Shown here: piece by piece, positions 8,714 to 17,898 of the stretch
Numbering within the stretch: the first letter of the stretch is position 1
How the letters are laid out: each line of letters begins with the position of its first letter
Assembly (NCBI RefSeq): GCF_029814825.1
Contig: NZ_CP122379.1
Location: forward strand, 1,674,001 to 1,738,000
Length of the DNA: 64,000 nucleotides
DNA from: Aequorivita marisscotiae
Lineage (GTDB): Bacteria; Bacteroidota; Bacteroidia; Flavobacteriales; Flavobacteriaceae
Direction of reading: 5' to 3'
Program-made: the position numbers and the translations under genes
Notes under the pieces: model-generated
Told to the model about the DNA's origin: nothing
The model's database searches: none
What the model saw: the letters and a program-made list of their open reading frames with translations, nothing else

Positions 8714-10360
8714 TTAAAATGTAACCACTAAATTTGCAGTTACACCAGTACTTGGGGGTACTTCTCTACATACACCGCCAACGCAAATTAAACCTCCGCG
8801 TTGTCTGCCGTAGTTCATCGCAAAACGTGCTCTACCTTTCGTGTAGCTACCGCCCACACTATAATAGTGAAGTTCTTTGTCGCCGCCGTAATTGAAAGCA
8901 TCTGCTGCGTATAATGTAAAGTTTGAATTAAAATTGTATTCCAAAACGCCTGCGGCCCAGTTTTTATCATCATCTTCTGTCCATAAATGCTGAAGTTCCA
9001 GTCGTACTGCTCTTCCTTTATCAAAACGGCGCGTACCTTCAACAACCGCTATTTGCGCGTTAATATCGCCTTCGGAGCCTAATATTCCTCCTTTTGAAAC
9101 GGCCTTATCTATGATTATATCTTGATACGAAACTACCGTACTCCACTTAGAAGACCAACGGTTTTTAATTTCAATGTTTAAATCACGGAAATAACGATCT
9201 CCTTCGCCAATAAACTTGGCGTCGTATGTTAAATCATCTGCATTAAATGTAGCATCTAAGCCTGCCCAATAGGCAAAATTCCCTGCTAATTTGGTTCCGT
9301 ATTTCCCCAATGTAGATTCCTTGTCAAACGAAAAATACACATCTACTTGTGCGCCCACTTCGCCTGCTCTTTTTTCGTTTTCGGTAAATAGTAAGCGGGG
9401 TTGTGCATTGTACACATAAATATTAGAAAGTAGATAATCGTGCTGTTTTGTAATAGCTGGAATGTAATTTACTACTTGTTCGTTGTATTGATTTCCTTCG
9501 GCATATCGGTCTGCATAGAAAGTGAAATTTTCCAATCTTCTAAATGTTGAATTAATTCCCAATCCTTTTTGTGCATAGCCCATATTAAACTGCAATGCCG
9601 TACCGTCAAACAATTGCGGTGTAGTAACTACTTCTTCATTTATTAAAACATCCGGATCTTTGGTTATTGCTTCAATGCTTCCGTAGAAGTTTGAAATTAC
9701 GAAGTCTAGCCTTCCGCCGTAGGCGTTAACATTTGCAGGGATAGAATCGCTCGAGCCATTATTTTGATATCTACCTACATAGCTCGCGCCCAATTTTAAA
9801 TCTACAGCTTCAATGTTCATTAAATTGCTTAAATCTAAGTTGGCGTCAAGACCTTGAATAACTCCTTCCGAAACGTCAAATCCGTTACGTGCTTGCCCGT
9901 ACACCCCAGTGAGGTCTAATGCGGCGGTTGGGGTGAATTTAACCCGAACTCCTTTTAAAGCATTGTTAATTCCCAGTTGTCGGTTTTCCCACGTACGTAG
10001 GATTAAGCCACTTCCAAATTGCTCATAAAAATACCCTCCCGTAATATCTAAGCTTTCATTTCTAAAATTTAGATAATAGGTTCCTATTCCATTTTGGCCA
10101 TCCCAAGTTGGGGAATATCCCAATAGGGAAGATGGTAGGTACGATTCATACTGAACGCCCGCCGTAAATTTGCCAAGAGAATAATTAAGTTGTAAATAAT
10201 TATTTGCCCTAAATTGATCTTCAGGAGCAATAAAATCAAAATCTTCGTCGTCTAGAAGCCATTGCGAATTAGATTCTAGGCCGCCAAAAAAATAGCCGTT
10301 ATCTTGTGAAAAGCTTATGGCGCCCATAAACATAAAGGCACCTAATATAATTTTTTTCAT
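8714..10360 (-). CDS. DUF6029-like predicted outer-membrane beta-barrel protein
   Basis: This 548-residue protein has a signal peptide (MKKIILGAFMFMGAISFS, cleaved before QDNGYF) and long runs of alternating polar and hydrophobic residues ending in aromatics, as expected for beta strands. It ends in a terminal strand (TANLVVTF) with the C-terminal Phe typical of barrels inserted by the BAM machinery. The GSGLILRTWENRQLGINN segment resembles DUF6029 proteins of Bacteroidota. The function is unknown. The gene lies 30 bases downstream of the TlpA-like thioredoxin gene in the same direction, so the two probably form an operon. This suggests that the barrel or its partners may need thiol redox help, although the mature barrel has only one cysteine pair (CVGGVC) near its end. 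Confidence 0.8.
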   Translation of the reverse strand: MKKIILGAFMFMGAISFSQDNGYFFGGLESNSQWLLDDEDFDFIAPEDQFRANNYLQLNYSLGKFTAGVQYESYLPSSLLGYSPTWDGQNGIGTYYLNFRNESLDITGGYFYEQFGSGLILRTWENRQLGINNALKGVRVKFTPTAALDLTGVYGQARNGFDVSEGVIQGLDANLDLSNLMNIEAVDLKLGASYVGRYQNNGSSDSIPANVNAYGGRLDFVISNFYGSIEAITKDPDVLINEEVVTTPQLFDGTALQFNMGYAQKGLGINSTFRRLENFTFYADRYAEGNQYNEQVVNYIPAITKQHDYLLSNIYVYNAQPRLLFTENEKRAGEVGAQVDVYFSFDKESTLGKYGTKLAGNFAYWAGLDATFNADDLTYDAKFIGEGDRYFRDLNIEIKNRWSSKWSTVVSYQDIIIDKAVSKGGILGSEGDINAQIAVVEGTRRFDKGRAVRLELQHLWTEDDDKNWAAGVLEYNFNSNFTLYAADAFNYGGDKELHYYSVGGSYTKGRARFAMNYGRQRGGLICVGGVCREVPPSTGVTANLVVTF

Positions 10361-10389
10361 TGTAATGTTTTGGTTGATTGGTAAAGTAA

Positions 10390-10872
10390 TTAGTTAGAAT
10401 ACTCCTTTATTTTTTCATAAAGTTCGTATTCTGCACCCGGGCTGTATCCAGAGTGGCGATATACAATTTCGTTGTTTTTCACCAAAAGTGTTAGCGGTAC
10501 TGTAGCCGCTCCCAATGCGCGCTGAAAATCGTTATTAGTATCTAAAAGCACTGTGTAATCCCAGCCTTTTCCATTAATTAATGGTTTTACTCTTTTTACC
10601 GTACGGCTGTCATCTACCGAAACCGCAAAAAGCTTAACGCCGGTTTCGTCTTGCCAGTCGGGGTAAATTTCGCTGATTGCGTCTAACTCTTTTAAACAAG
10701 GTACGCACCAAGTGGCCCATAGCGAAACCACAATTACCTTATCGTCGGTAGAAAGTTCTTTTGAATTGATAGTAGTACCATCTATTGTAGTTAAGTCTAT
10801 TTTAGGCATTTCACTTTGCGAAAACCCTAAAACAGAGATAAATAATAGAAGGAGGGGAAGGACTTTTTTCAT
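10390..10872 (-). CDS. TlpA-like periplasmic thioredoxin-family protein
   Basis: This 160-residue protein has a cleavable signal peptide (MKKVLPLLLLFISVLGFS). Its TlpA/ResA-like thioredoxin fold has the active site WATWCVPC (Cys56, Cys59), the family cis-proline in ATVPLT, and the ResA-type helix insertion. It should act in the periplasm as a thiol-disulfide reductase. It is the first gene of an apparent operon with the DUF6029 barrel gene. The barrel's CVGGVC pair is a possible substrate, which is an inference from linkage. The start is supported by a signal peptide beginning at the first Met. Confidence 0.9.
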   Translation of the reverse strand: MKKVLPLLLLFISVLGFSQSEMPKIDLTTIDGTTINSKELSTDDKVIVVSLWATWCVPCLKELDAISEIYPDWQDETGVKLFAVSVDDSRTVKRVKPLINGKGWDYTVLLDTNNDFQRALGAATVPLTLLVKNNEIVYRHSGYSPGAEYELYEKIKEYSN

Positions 10873-11037
10873 AATTAAAAAAATTTGTGATTATTTTTGT
10901 GAAGCAATATTAAGTTTTTTTTAATGAAGTTTGAATTAGATTAGTTGAAAATTGCTCATTTAACATATTTAACCAACCCCTTTTTGAGAATTAAACTATA
11001 TTAGCGCACATTTTTTATTTATAAAAGTATTCGTAAT

Positions 11038-12342
11038 ATGAAAATCTATCCCTATTTTAAACCCTTGTTTTTATTTGCTATTATAGCCGTTGCAGTTATT
11101 TCCTGTAGCAAAAAAGAAGATCCTTTTGTACCCGCAGACCCTGGTTTAACCTTAGAACTAAAAAGTGACGCCGGAACAGGCGAACTTGAAGTTTTATCGG
11201 TAGATGATGTAGTGGTTTTTACCGTGTTAGGTAGCGATGGCGAAGATTATTCGGAAATGGCATCCTATTATATTAATGACGAGCCAATTTCCGGAAGAAC
11301 GCATATATTCGCCGAAACGGGCACCTTTGCTGTAAAAGCCGTTTATGACGATATAAACAGTAATGTTCTAAATTTTGAAGTACTCGCACAAACCGAAAGA
11401 GCATTGACTATTGATGCGCCTAGAGCCATGAAAAATCAGACAATAACTTTTGGGTTGCTAGATAGCGATGGCAATAATGAGGCGGCAGATGCAACTTTTT
11501 ATGTAAATGGAAATGCAATCGCCGGTTTTACTTTTTCTTCTTCAAGCGACGGGACCTTTGAGGTTTACGCAGAGTATGTGGTAGAAAATGAAATGTATAC
11601 TACGGCTCCAAAAAACTTCTCGGTTTATACGCCCAAAAGAAAAGTAGTAATAGAAGATTATACGGGTACTTGGTGCGGCTTTTGCCCAGCAGTAGCACTT
11701 GCTATTGATACCGCTAAAGTAGCTACAAATCATATTTCAGTTGTTGCTATTCACGAAACAGGAGCTTCACTTCCAGACCCAATGCATTTTGAAAGAGTGC
11801 AAGATTTAAAAGATGCCTTTGGAATAGGAGGCTTGCCACAAGCAAGACTTAATCGTAAACAAAAATGGCTTGACCCATACAATGTGAACGATGTTTTAGC
11901 AATGGCAGGTACTGACACCGATCTTGCTATAGCTATTGATTCTAAAATTACTGGGGCTAACTTAACCGTAGATGTTAAAGTTGTTTATGCCAGCGGATCT
12001 GTAACGGGCGACAAAATAGTTGTCTACCTTGTTGAAAGTGGAATTATCTATGCACAAGCAAATTATTTTAACGCTACTTCGGGCCACCCGCTAGAAGGTC
12101 ACGGAAACCCAATACCAGATTTTGTACATAACGATGCTCTTAGAAATTCGCTGAGCGATATTTTTGGCGATGCAATTACCGAAACTCCAGCGTATGCCGA
12201 ATTTAAAAAGCAATACAGCCTTGAGATTCCTGCGGAGTATAACGTAGATAATTTAGCGGTGGTTGTTATGGTTGTAGATTCTGACAATAATGCGAAAAAC
12301 TCGCAACACGCAGAAGTTGGCGAAAACAAAACTTTTGAATAA
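11038..12342 (+). CDS. Omp28-related lipoprotein with WCGFC motif
   Basis: This 434-residue lipoprotein has a signal peptide with a lipobox ending at Cys23 (AVISC), followed by SKKED. Two Ig-like beta modules (about 35-115 and 120-195) come next. A thioredoxin-fold Omp28 domain begins at about 203 (VVIEDYTGTWCGFCP, Cys213 and Cys216) and runs to the end. It has no T9SS sorting domain, unlike the related protein encoded at 5864-7528. It should be anchored in the outer or inner membrane facing the periplasm or surface. A disulfide or redox function is suggested by the CGFC motif but not proven. It is divergent from the TlpA-like gene, which fits a shared thiol theme. Confidence 0.88.
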   Translation: MKIYPYFKPLFLFAIIAVAVISCSKKEDPFVPADPGLTLELKSDAGTGELEVLSVDDVVVFTVLGSDGEDYSEMASYYINDEPISGRTHIFAETGTFAVKAVYDDINSNVLNFEVLAQTERALTIDAPRAMKNQTITFGLLDSDGNNEAADATFYVNGNAIAGFTFSSSSDGTFEVYAEYVVENEMYTTAPKNFSVYTPKRKVVIEDYTGTWCGFCPAVALAIDTAKVATNHISVVAIHETGASLPDPMHFERVQDLKDAFGIGGLPQARLNRKQKWLDPYNVNDVLAMAGTDTDLAIAIDSKITGANLTVDVKVVYASGSVTGDKIVVYLVESGIIYAQANYFNATSGHPLEGHGNPIPDFVHNDALRNSLSDIFGDAITETPAYAEFKKQYSLEIPAEYNVDNLAVVVMVVDSDNNAKNSQHAEVGENKTFE

Positions 12343-12361
12343 CGCGTAACTTTTCAAAACT

Positions 12362-12400
12362 AAAAAACCCATCCTGAAAATTATCGGGATGGGTTTTTTT
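12362..12400. terminator. Bidirectional terminator between the Omp28 lipoprotein gene and pruA
   Basis: The stem pairs AAAAAACCCATCC with GGATGGGTTTTTT around a loop of about 12 bases. It has an A-tract on one side and a T-tract on the other, between convergent genes. Confidence 0.88.
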
Positions 12401-12419
12401 TATAGTTTCGATTTGATAA

Positions 12420-14045
12420 CTATCCTAAAAAAGGATATCTATAATCTGTAGGAGATACAAATGTTTCCTTCACCATTCTTGGTGAAATCCATCGGTATAG
12501 GTTTTGTTTGCTTCCTGCTTTGTCGTTAGTTCCACTTGCACGAGCGCCTCCGAAAGGTTGTTGCCCAACAACAGCACCGGTAGGTTTATCATTAATGTAG
12601 AAGTTACCCGCTGCGTTTTCAAGTGCTTTTACAGCTTGTTCTAAAGCATATCTATCCTCACTAAAAACAGCACCGGTTAATGCATATTCGCTAGTTTCAT
12701 CTACTAATTGTAAGGTTTCTTCCCACTTTTTATCGCTGTAAACATATACGGTAAGTACTGGGCCAAATAATTCAGTACACATTGTAGTGTATTTTGGATC
12801 TTTTACTACAATTACGGTAGGCTCAATAAAATATCCTTTGCTTTTGTCGTAATTTCCACCTGCAATAATCTCAACGCTTTTGTCTTTTTTGGCTGCATCA
12901 ATATAACTTGCAAGCTTATCAAAAGAACTTTCGCTAATAACGGCATTTATAAAATTACCCATATCTTCTGGGGTGCCCATTTTAAAGGAACGAATATCGT
13001 CTATCAAATATTTTTTAACGTCATCCCAAATACTGTCAGAGATATAGCATCGGCTCGCCGCGCTACATTTTTGCCCTTGAAATTCAAAAGCACCACGAGC
13101 CATAGCTGTGGCAACTTGTTTTGGGTTCGAAGTTTTGTGCGCAACAATAAAATCTTTTCCGCCAGTTTCTCCAACGATGCGTGGGTAGGTTTTATAATTT
13201 GTAATATTGTCGCCTATTTTTTTCCAAATTCCTTGAAAAACGCCTGTGGAACCTGTAAAATGAACTCCACTAAAATCTGGACTCGCCATTAAGGTGTCAG
13301 AAATCATGGCGGCATCGCCCATCACCATATTTATTACTCCGGCTGGAACGCCTGCTTCGCGGAATACATCCATAATAACTTTTGCAGAATACACCTGCGT
13401 GTTACTGGGTTTCCAAACAACTACGTTACCCATTAATGCAGCACTTGCAGGTAGGTTTCCTGCAATTGCAGTAAAGTTAAAAGGTGTAATTGCGTAAATA
13501 AATCCTTCCAAAGGTCTGTATTCTATGCGGTTCCATGCTGCCGAAGTAGATTCTGGCTGCTCTGCATAGATTTCGGTCATATACTGAACGTTAAATCGAA
13601 GAAAATCGATAAGCTCACACGCCGAATCAATTTCAGCTTGATAAATATTTTTTGATTGGGCTAGCATTGTAGCCGCATTAATCTTGGCTCTGTACGGTCC
13701 GGCAATCAATTCGGCAGCGCGTAGAAAAATTCCAGCGCGTTGTTCCCAGGGCATTACGGCCCATTTTTTTCTTGCTTCCAATGCAGTAGAAATTGCTTCT
13801 TCTACATTCTTCTTTGTGGCTTTATGGTAAGTTCCAAGCACGTGCTTATGGTCGTGCGGCGGAGACATCGTGGCGGTTTCTTTTGTTTTAACCTCTTTTC
13901 CGTTGATGAATAAAGGCACCTCTATAGTAGCCTTGTACATTTCTCTATAAGTTTCGAGCACTTCTTCTCGTTCTGCAGAACCTGGAGCATAACTTTTTAC
14001 AGGTTCATTAACGGCGATTGGCACTTCAAAAAATCCATTTCCCAT
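12420..14045 (-). CDS. pruA: L-glutamate gamma-semialdehyde (1-pyrroline-5-carboxylate) dehydrogenase
   Basis: This enzyme oxidises glutamate 5-semialdehyde to glutamate with NAD+, the second step of proline degradation. The 541-residue form has the ALDH-fold landmarks: FNFTAIAGNLP, the NAD-binding TGST, catalytic Glu293 in GETGGKD, and the nucleophile Cys327 in QGQKCSAASR. Length and motifs fit the single-function P5CDH family. The frame extends to an ATG at 14099, but that start would lie upstream of the -7 promoter element. The added residues (MFPFLYLCNLHKHKNKK) look like translated leader, so I use 14045. No proline dehydrogenase gene is adjacent, so putA/prodh must be elsewhere. Confidence 0.95.
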   Translation of the reverse strand: MGNGFFEVPIAVNEPVKSYAPGSAEREEVLETYREMYKATIEVPLFINGKEVKTKETATMSPPHDHKHVLGTYHKATKKNVEEAISTALEARKKWAVMPWEQRAGIFLRAAELIAGPYRAKINAATMLAQSKNIYQAEIDSACELIDFLRFNVQYMTEIYAEQPESTSAAWNRIEYRPLEGFIYAITPFNFTAIAGNLPASAALMGNVVVWKPSNTQVYSAKVIMDVFREAGVPAGVINMVMGDAAMISDTLMASPDFSGVHFTGSTGVFQGIWKKIGDNITNYKTYPRIVGETGGKDFIVAHKTSNPKQVATAMARGAFEFQGQKCSAASRCYISDSIWDDVKKYLIDDIRSFKMGTPEDMGNFINAVISESSFDKLASYIDAAKKDKSVEIIAGGNYDKSKGYFIEPTVIVVKDPKYTTMCTELFGPVLTVYVYSDKKWEETLQLVDETSEYALTGAVFSEDRYALEQAVKALENAAGNFYINDKPTGAVVGQQPFGGARASGTNDKAGSKQNLYRWISPRMVKETFVSPTDYRYPFLG

Positions 14046-14076
14046 TACTTTTTTATTTTTGTGTTTATGAAGATTG

Positions 14077-14084
14077 CAAAGGTA
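14077..14084 (-). promoter_or_regulatory. -7 promoter element for pruA
   Basis: The minus strand reads TACCTTTG, matching TAnnTTTG, 31 bases before the ATG at 14045 and inside the longer open frame. It supports the shorter pruA start. No clear -33 element is visible. Confidence 0.5.
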
Positions 14085-14233
14085 CAAAAACGGAAACATC
14101 TAACCTTGAAATGATAGCACCAAACCTTAAAATTCCGAATTAAAAATTGGGCCGTTGACTTTTGTTCAAATTAGAGCTGGAATTTTAAAATTTTCGGTTT
14201 TCCTTTTGTAGTTTCGGGAAACAATTATTTAGT

Positions 14234-14950
14234 ATGTGTACCGTAACTTTTATTCCGAAACCAAACAATGGGTTTATATTAACCTCCAATAGGGATGAAA
14301 CCCCTGGGCGAGCAACCTTTCCGCCACAGATATACACCGAAGAAAACGTAAACTTGCTCTACCCAAAAGATGCCGTTGCAGGTGGTACTTGGATAGGTGT
14401 AAGTGAAAAAAAAAGAGTGGTAACTCTTATGAATGGTGGCTTTGTTGCGCATAAACGCAAAGATTTTTATAGAAAAAGTAGAGGCATAGTAGTAAAAGAT
14501 TTGTTGAAAACTAACGGTTTAAAAGTTGAAGTTGAAAATTACAATTTTAAAGATATTGAGCCTTTTACGGCAATTATTGTTGAATGGAATTCGCTAATTA
14601 AATTGTATCAATTGGTTTGGGATGGCATAGCGTACCATTTTTCTGAATTGCTGCTGGCGCCCCATATTTGGTCCTCATCGCCATTATATCCCAAAAATTT
14701 AAAAATGAAACGCGAAGAGTGGTTTTCAGCATTTTTATTAAATTTCCCAAAACCGTCCGGTGCCGAAATTCTTCACTTTCATAAAGAAGCGGGCGAAGGA
14801 GATTTAAACAGTAATCTTATTATGGATCGTGGGTTTATAAAAACCAAAAGCATTACGCAGATCTCTAATAGTGCAGATGGAATAGCAATGCGATATGAAG
14901 ATTTACAGACAGGGATACGCAGTGATTCGGAGATTGATTTACAATACTAA
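14234..14950 (+). CDS. NRDE (TANGO2-like) family protein
   Basis: This 238-residue protein begins MCTVTFIP and has the family signature SNRDE at about 18-22, then AGGTWIGVS and a LMNGG segment. Cys2 may become the N-terminal nucleophile after Met removal, as in Ntn-hydrolase-like NRDE proteins; that is a property of the fold, not seen directly. Eukaryotic TANGO2 is linked to heme and lipid handling, but the bacterial role is not settled. It stands alone, with a weak TAGTTTCG element (one mismatch from TAnnTTTG) at 14209-14216. The following gene is convergent. Confidence 0.88.
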   Translation: MCTVTFIPKPNNGFILTSNRDETPGRATFPPQIYTEENVNLLYPKDAVAGGTWIGVSEKKRVVTLMNGGFVAHKRKDFYRKSRGIVVKDLLKTNGLKVEVENYNFKDIEPFTAIIVEWNSLIKLYQLVWDGIAYHFSELLLAPHIWSSSPLYPKNLKMKREEWFSAFLLNFPKPSGAEILHFHKEAGEGDLNSNLIMDRGFIKTKSITQISNSADGIAMRYEDLQTGIRSDSEIDLQY

Positions 14951-14961
14951 TTTTTACAAAA

Positions 14962-14983
14962 AGTGAAATATTCATGTTTCACT
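14962..14983 (-). terminator. Terminator overlapping the 3' end of the hybrid regulator gene
   Basis: A 7-bp stem (AGTGAAA with TTTCACT) with an 8-base loop overlaps the TGA stop. Minus-strand reading gives TTTTTG just after it. It is short but well placed. Confidence 0.55.
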
Positions 14984-17791
14984 GGGCGGCTCGCCAAAAG
15001 CTTCTTTATAACTTTTAGAAAAATACGAAAGGTTTGAATAGCCCACACTATATGCAATTTCGGATACGGAGGCACTTTTTTGCTCCAGCATTTCCTTGGC
15101 ACGGGTGAGTCTGAATTCTCGAATTAATTGGTTGGGAGATTTGTTGGTTAGGCTTTTAAGTTTTCGGTTTAGTTGGGAGCGACTAAAACCTACCGAATTT
15201 GCCAAATCTTCTACAGAATAATATTCGTTTCCTAAATTCTTTTCCACTTCGCTTATAACTAGGCTGATAAACTTCTCGTCCACTGAATTCAAAAATAATT
15301 CCGTAGGGCGAATTTTTAATTCGCCTGCAAATTTATTCCGTAATGTTTCGCGTTGGGACAGTAGATTTTTGGACCTAATTAACAATTCGTGTCCGTCAAA
15401 CGGCTTGGTTAAATAATCGTCTGCACCGGTTTTCAGACCTTTTAATTTAGCCGTTTGACCAGCTTTTGCCGTCAACAATATTACCGGAATATGGCAGGTT
15501 TTTATATCCTTTTTTAATATTTCGCAGAGTTCTGTACCGGTCATTTTGGGCATCATTACGTCGCTGATAACAAGGTCAGGAAGTTGTGTTTCCGCAATTT
15601 TTAAACCTTCTTTTCCATCTTTTGCTGTAATTATTTTAAACTCCTTTTCCAATTGCTCGGCAATATAGTGGCGAAGGTCGGGATTGTCTTCAATTATTAG
15701 CAAAAGCGGAAGGCGTGAGTCTTGGTTTTCTATATTTGAAATGGTTTCCGTATCTGAAATCAATTCATTGGAATCTCTTTCAATAATAGGTTTTTCTATA
15801 ATTTCTTCTAAAATTTCAACTTCTTGAAAATGTGATTTATTGAAAGGAATAATTACTTTAAATACGGTGCCTTTTCCCTCCGTACTATCAACGTTAATCT
15901 GTCCGCGATATAATTCTACCAATTCTTTTACCAATGCCAAGCCAATTCCGGTTCCTTGATCCTGGTTTTCCTCGGTTTGATAAAATCGGTCAAAAATCTT
16001 ATCTATTTCACCCCCTTTCATTCCCGATCCGGTATCAGCAATAGAAATTTTTATTTCTTTTCCATTTTCCTCAACCCACACTGAAACCTTACCGTGTTCG
16101 GGCGTAAATTTTATGGCGTTTGAGAGTAGGTTAACCACAATTTTTTCAAGTTTATCACGGTCGTAATAAGCGTTTGGAATGGTTTTAGGAAAGTTGGTCT
16201 GGAAATTAATACGTTTAAGTTCTGTTAAGCTTTCAAAAGAAAAAACGAGAGAGCGTAAAAACTGAACAAGATCTCCCGGAGCTACCTGCAATTTCATTTC
16301 GCCTTGGTCCAGTTTTGAAAGTTCCAGAATTTGTTCAACCAAGTTTTGAAGTCTTAGCGCATTGCGTTTCATCACCTTTAAATGCTTGCCTTTTACAGGA
16401 ATTTCAGTATGCTCCTCAATAGCTTCGGCAGCAGGGATATTTTCCAGAGATTGATTTATTGGACCCAAAATAAGTGATAAAGGCGTTCGGAATTCATGCG
16501 AGATATTTGTAAAAAACTTGGATTTTATGGAATCAATCTCGCGTACTTTTTCCACTTCGGCCTTGGCGCGTTCACTCAGTTGCAGTTTTCTGGCAATGGC
16601 AAGTGCTAATATAAACATGAGTCCGGTATTGGCAATTAACCACGGATTTATATAATTCCAAAAAGGTATTACTCCATTTTCCCATAAAATGCCTAGAATA
16701 GAAAATACAAAGGACCAAATTGCGGAAAAAGCAAAATATTTGAGCAAGGTGTCCTTTAGGAAGAATAGGCGGAGGGTTACCACAAGGACGCCCAAAAACC
16801 CGACTCCTGCAAAAATATATTGATAATAATTTAAAGGATTTATTCCCTGGGTAAGCATATATAACTGAATTGTTATGGCCAATAAAAAATAAATAATTAG
16901 ACCAATTACTGCTTTATCCCAAAATGGTGAAAAGTGTTTAAGGTTGGTGAATTTTCTGCCAAATTGCAGGAAGAAAACTTTACTTCCCAAGGTCAGAACG
17001 ATCCAAGAGACAATGGATGCACGCGGTATTTCAGCAAAGAAAAATTCTAACAAAGGCAAATTGCTTTCCACAAAATGTTCATATATAGCTATACAAGTAT
17101 AAAAAGCAAAAAGATATAAATACGACCGATCTCTGGTGTAAAAGAAAAAAGCTAGCACATAAACGGCAAGAATTAAGGCAAATGCAGAGAGCCAAACCGA
17201 AGTTTCGTTTTTCTTAAAAGGTATGGTGGGATTTCTAATTACAAGTTGCGTGTATATAGCTCTTTTGTCAAAAATGAGTAGGTATAGTTCCACAGGCTCA
17301 TCCTTTTTTAATGATATTGGGAAACTATTCCTACTAGCAGGAAAAGGGACTTTTTTTTGGGAGGCAGGGATGTAAATACCGCTTTTGGTACTGTCAATTA
17401 TTCGCTTGTTTTTTATGTAATACGCACTTATGCTATCGTGGGGTGTTACAAAATTATTATTTATCGAATTTCTTTTTAGAATTATTTTATGGTCCGTAAG
17501 TGATACTTTTGGGTAAAATGATATATGTAGCCAAACTGCATTCTTATCTGTAATTATTGAGTCTTTTAAGGTTTCAAAATTACTTTTTATTGAAGTTTGA
17601 AGAATATCGTTAATGGAAATATTTTCGGCATTTTCCTTTAAAATTTTTGTTTTTGAAAATACATTTTGAATTGGGTAATTAGTTGAAATTATATAGCTGT
17701 TCGATGAATCAACCTCTATTTCCGTTTGTGCGGAGAGGAAAGTGTTTCCGAAGAAAATATATGCAATACAATAGAATAAAATAAACCGCAT
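14972..17791 (-). CDS. One-protein hybrid two-component regulator (7TMR-DISM sensor, kinase, receiver, AraC)
   Basis: This 939-residue protein joins a complete signalling pathway in one chain. It has a signal peptide (1-22) and a 7TMR-DISM-type periplasmic beta domain (about 25-190). Seven helices follow (about 198-400), then a HisKA dimerisation domain with phospho-acceptor His432 in SHEFRTP. The HATPase_c domain has N-box LLSNAIKF, DTGSGM and TGIGLAL. The receiver domain has Asp744 in ISDVMMP and Lys797 in TKPF. An AraC-type helix-turn-helix ends the chain (about 845-939). Classical Bacteroides HTCS sense glycans through a Reg_prop propeller; here the sensor is DISM type, so the ligand is unknown. 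Unusually, no SusCD-like or glycan locus is adjacent. A 12-bp inverted repeat 59 bases upstream of the start is a possible binding site. Confidence 0.93.
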   Translation of the reverse strand: MRFILFYCIAYIFFGNTFLSAQTEIEVDSSNSYIISTNYPIQNVFSKTKILKENAENISINDILQTSIKSNFETLKDSIITDKNAVWLHISFYPKVSLTDHKIILKRNSINNNFVTPHDSISAYYIKNKRIIDSTKSGIYIPASQKKVPFPASRNSFPISLKKDEPVELYLLIFDKRAIYTQLVIRNPTIPFKKNETSVWLSAFALILAVYVLAFFFYTRDRSYLYLFAFYTCIAIYEHFVESNLPLLEFFFAEIPRASIVSWIVLTLGSKVFFLQFGRKFTNLKHFSPFWDKAVIGLIIYFLLAITIQLYMLTQGINPLNYYQYIFAGVGFLGVLVVTLRLFFLKDTLLKYFAFSAIWSFVFSILGILWENGVIPFWNYINPWLIANTGLMFILALAIARKLQLSERAKAEVEKVREIDSIKSKFFTNISHEFRTPLSLILGPINQSLENIPAAEAIEEHTEIPVKGKHLKVMKRNALRLQNLVEQILELSKLDQGEMKLQVAPGDLVQFLRSLVFSFESLTELKRINFQTNFPKTIPNAYYDRDKLEKIVVNLLSNAIKFTPEHGKVSVWVEENGKEIKISIADTGSGMKGGEIDKIFDRFYQTEENQDQGTGIGLALVKELVELYRGQINVDSTEGKGTVFKVIIPFNKSHFQEVEILEEIIEKPIIERDSNELISDTETISNIENQDSRLPLLLIIEDNPDLRHYIAEQLEKEFKIITAKDGKEGLKIAETQLPDLVISDVMMPKMTGTELCEILKKDIKTCHIPVILLTAKAGQTAKLKGLKTGADDYLTKPFDGHELLIRSKNLLSQRETLRNKFAGELKIRPTELFLNSVDEKFISLVISEVEKNLGNEYYSVEDLANSVGFSRSQLNRKLKSLTNKSPNQLIREFRLTRAKEMLEQKSASVSEIAYSVGYSNLSYFSKSYKEAFGEPPSET

Positions 17792-17849
17792 TGGTTGGTT
17801 TGTTATTTATTTTGAACAGTTAAGATAATGAAAATCAATTTTGTAAGAT

Positions 17850-17881
17850 TGAGTGTCTGTTGATTATTTAACAGACACTCA
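17850..17881. promoter_or_regulatory. Perfect 12-bp inverted repeat upstream of the hybrid regulator gene
   Basis: TGAGTGTCTGTT and its exact reverse complement AACAGACACTCA are separated by 8 bases. No U-tract follows on either strand, so it is a poor terminator. It lies in the 107-base gap before the regulator gene and could be an operator, perhaps autoregulatory. It also lies just after the stop of the preceding minus-strand gene, so a role at the 3' end of that mRNA remains possible. Confidence 0.5.
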
Positions 17882-17898
17882 TCAAAAAACTAATTGTT

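Noticed and set aside
14046..14099. Longer pruA start at 14099
   Set aside because: The extra 18 codons overlap a consensus -7 element and do not resemble the family N-terminus.
17850..17881. 12-bp inverted repeat as a rho-independent terminator
   Set aside because: No U-tract follows on either strand, so it is listed as a possible operator instead.
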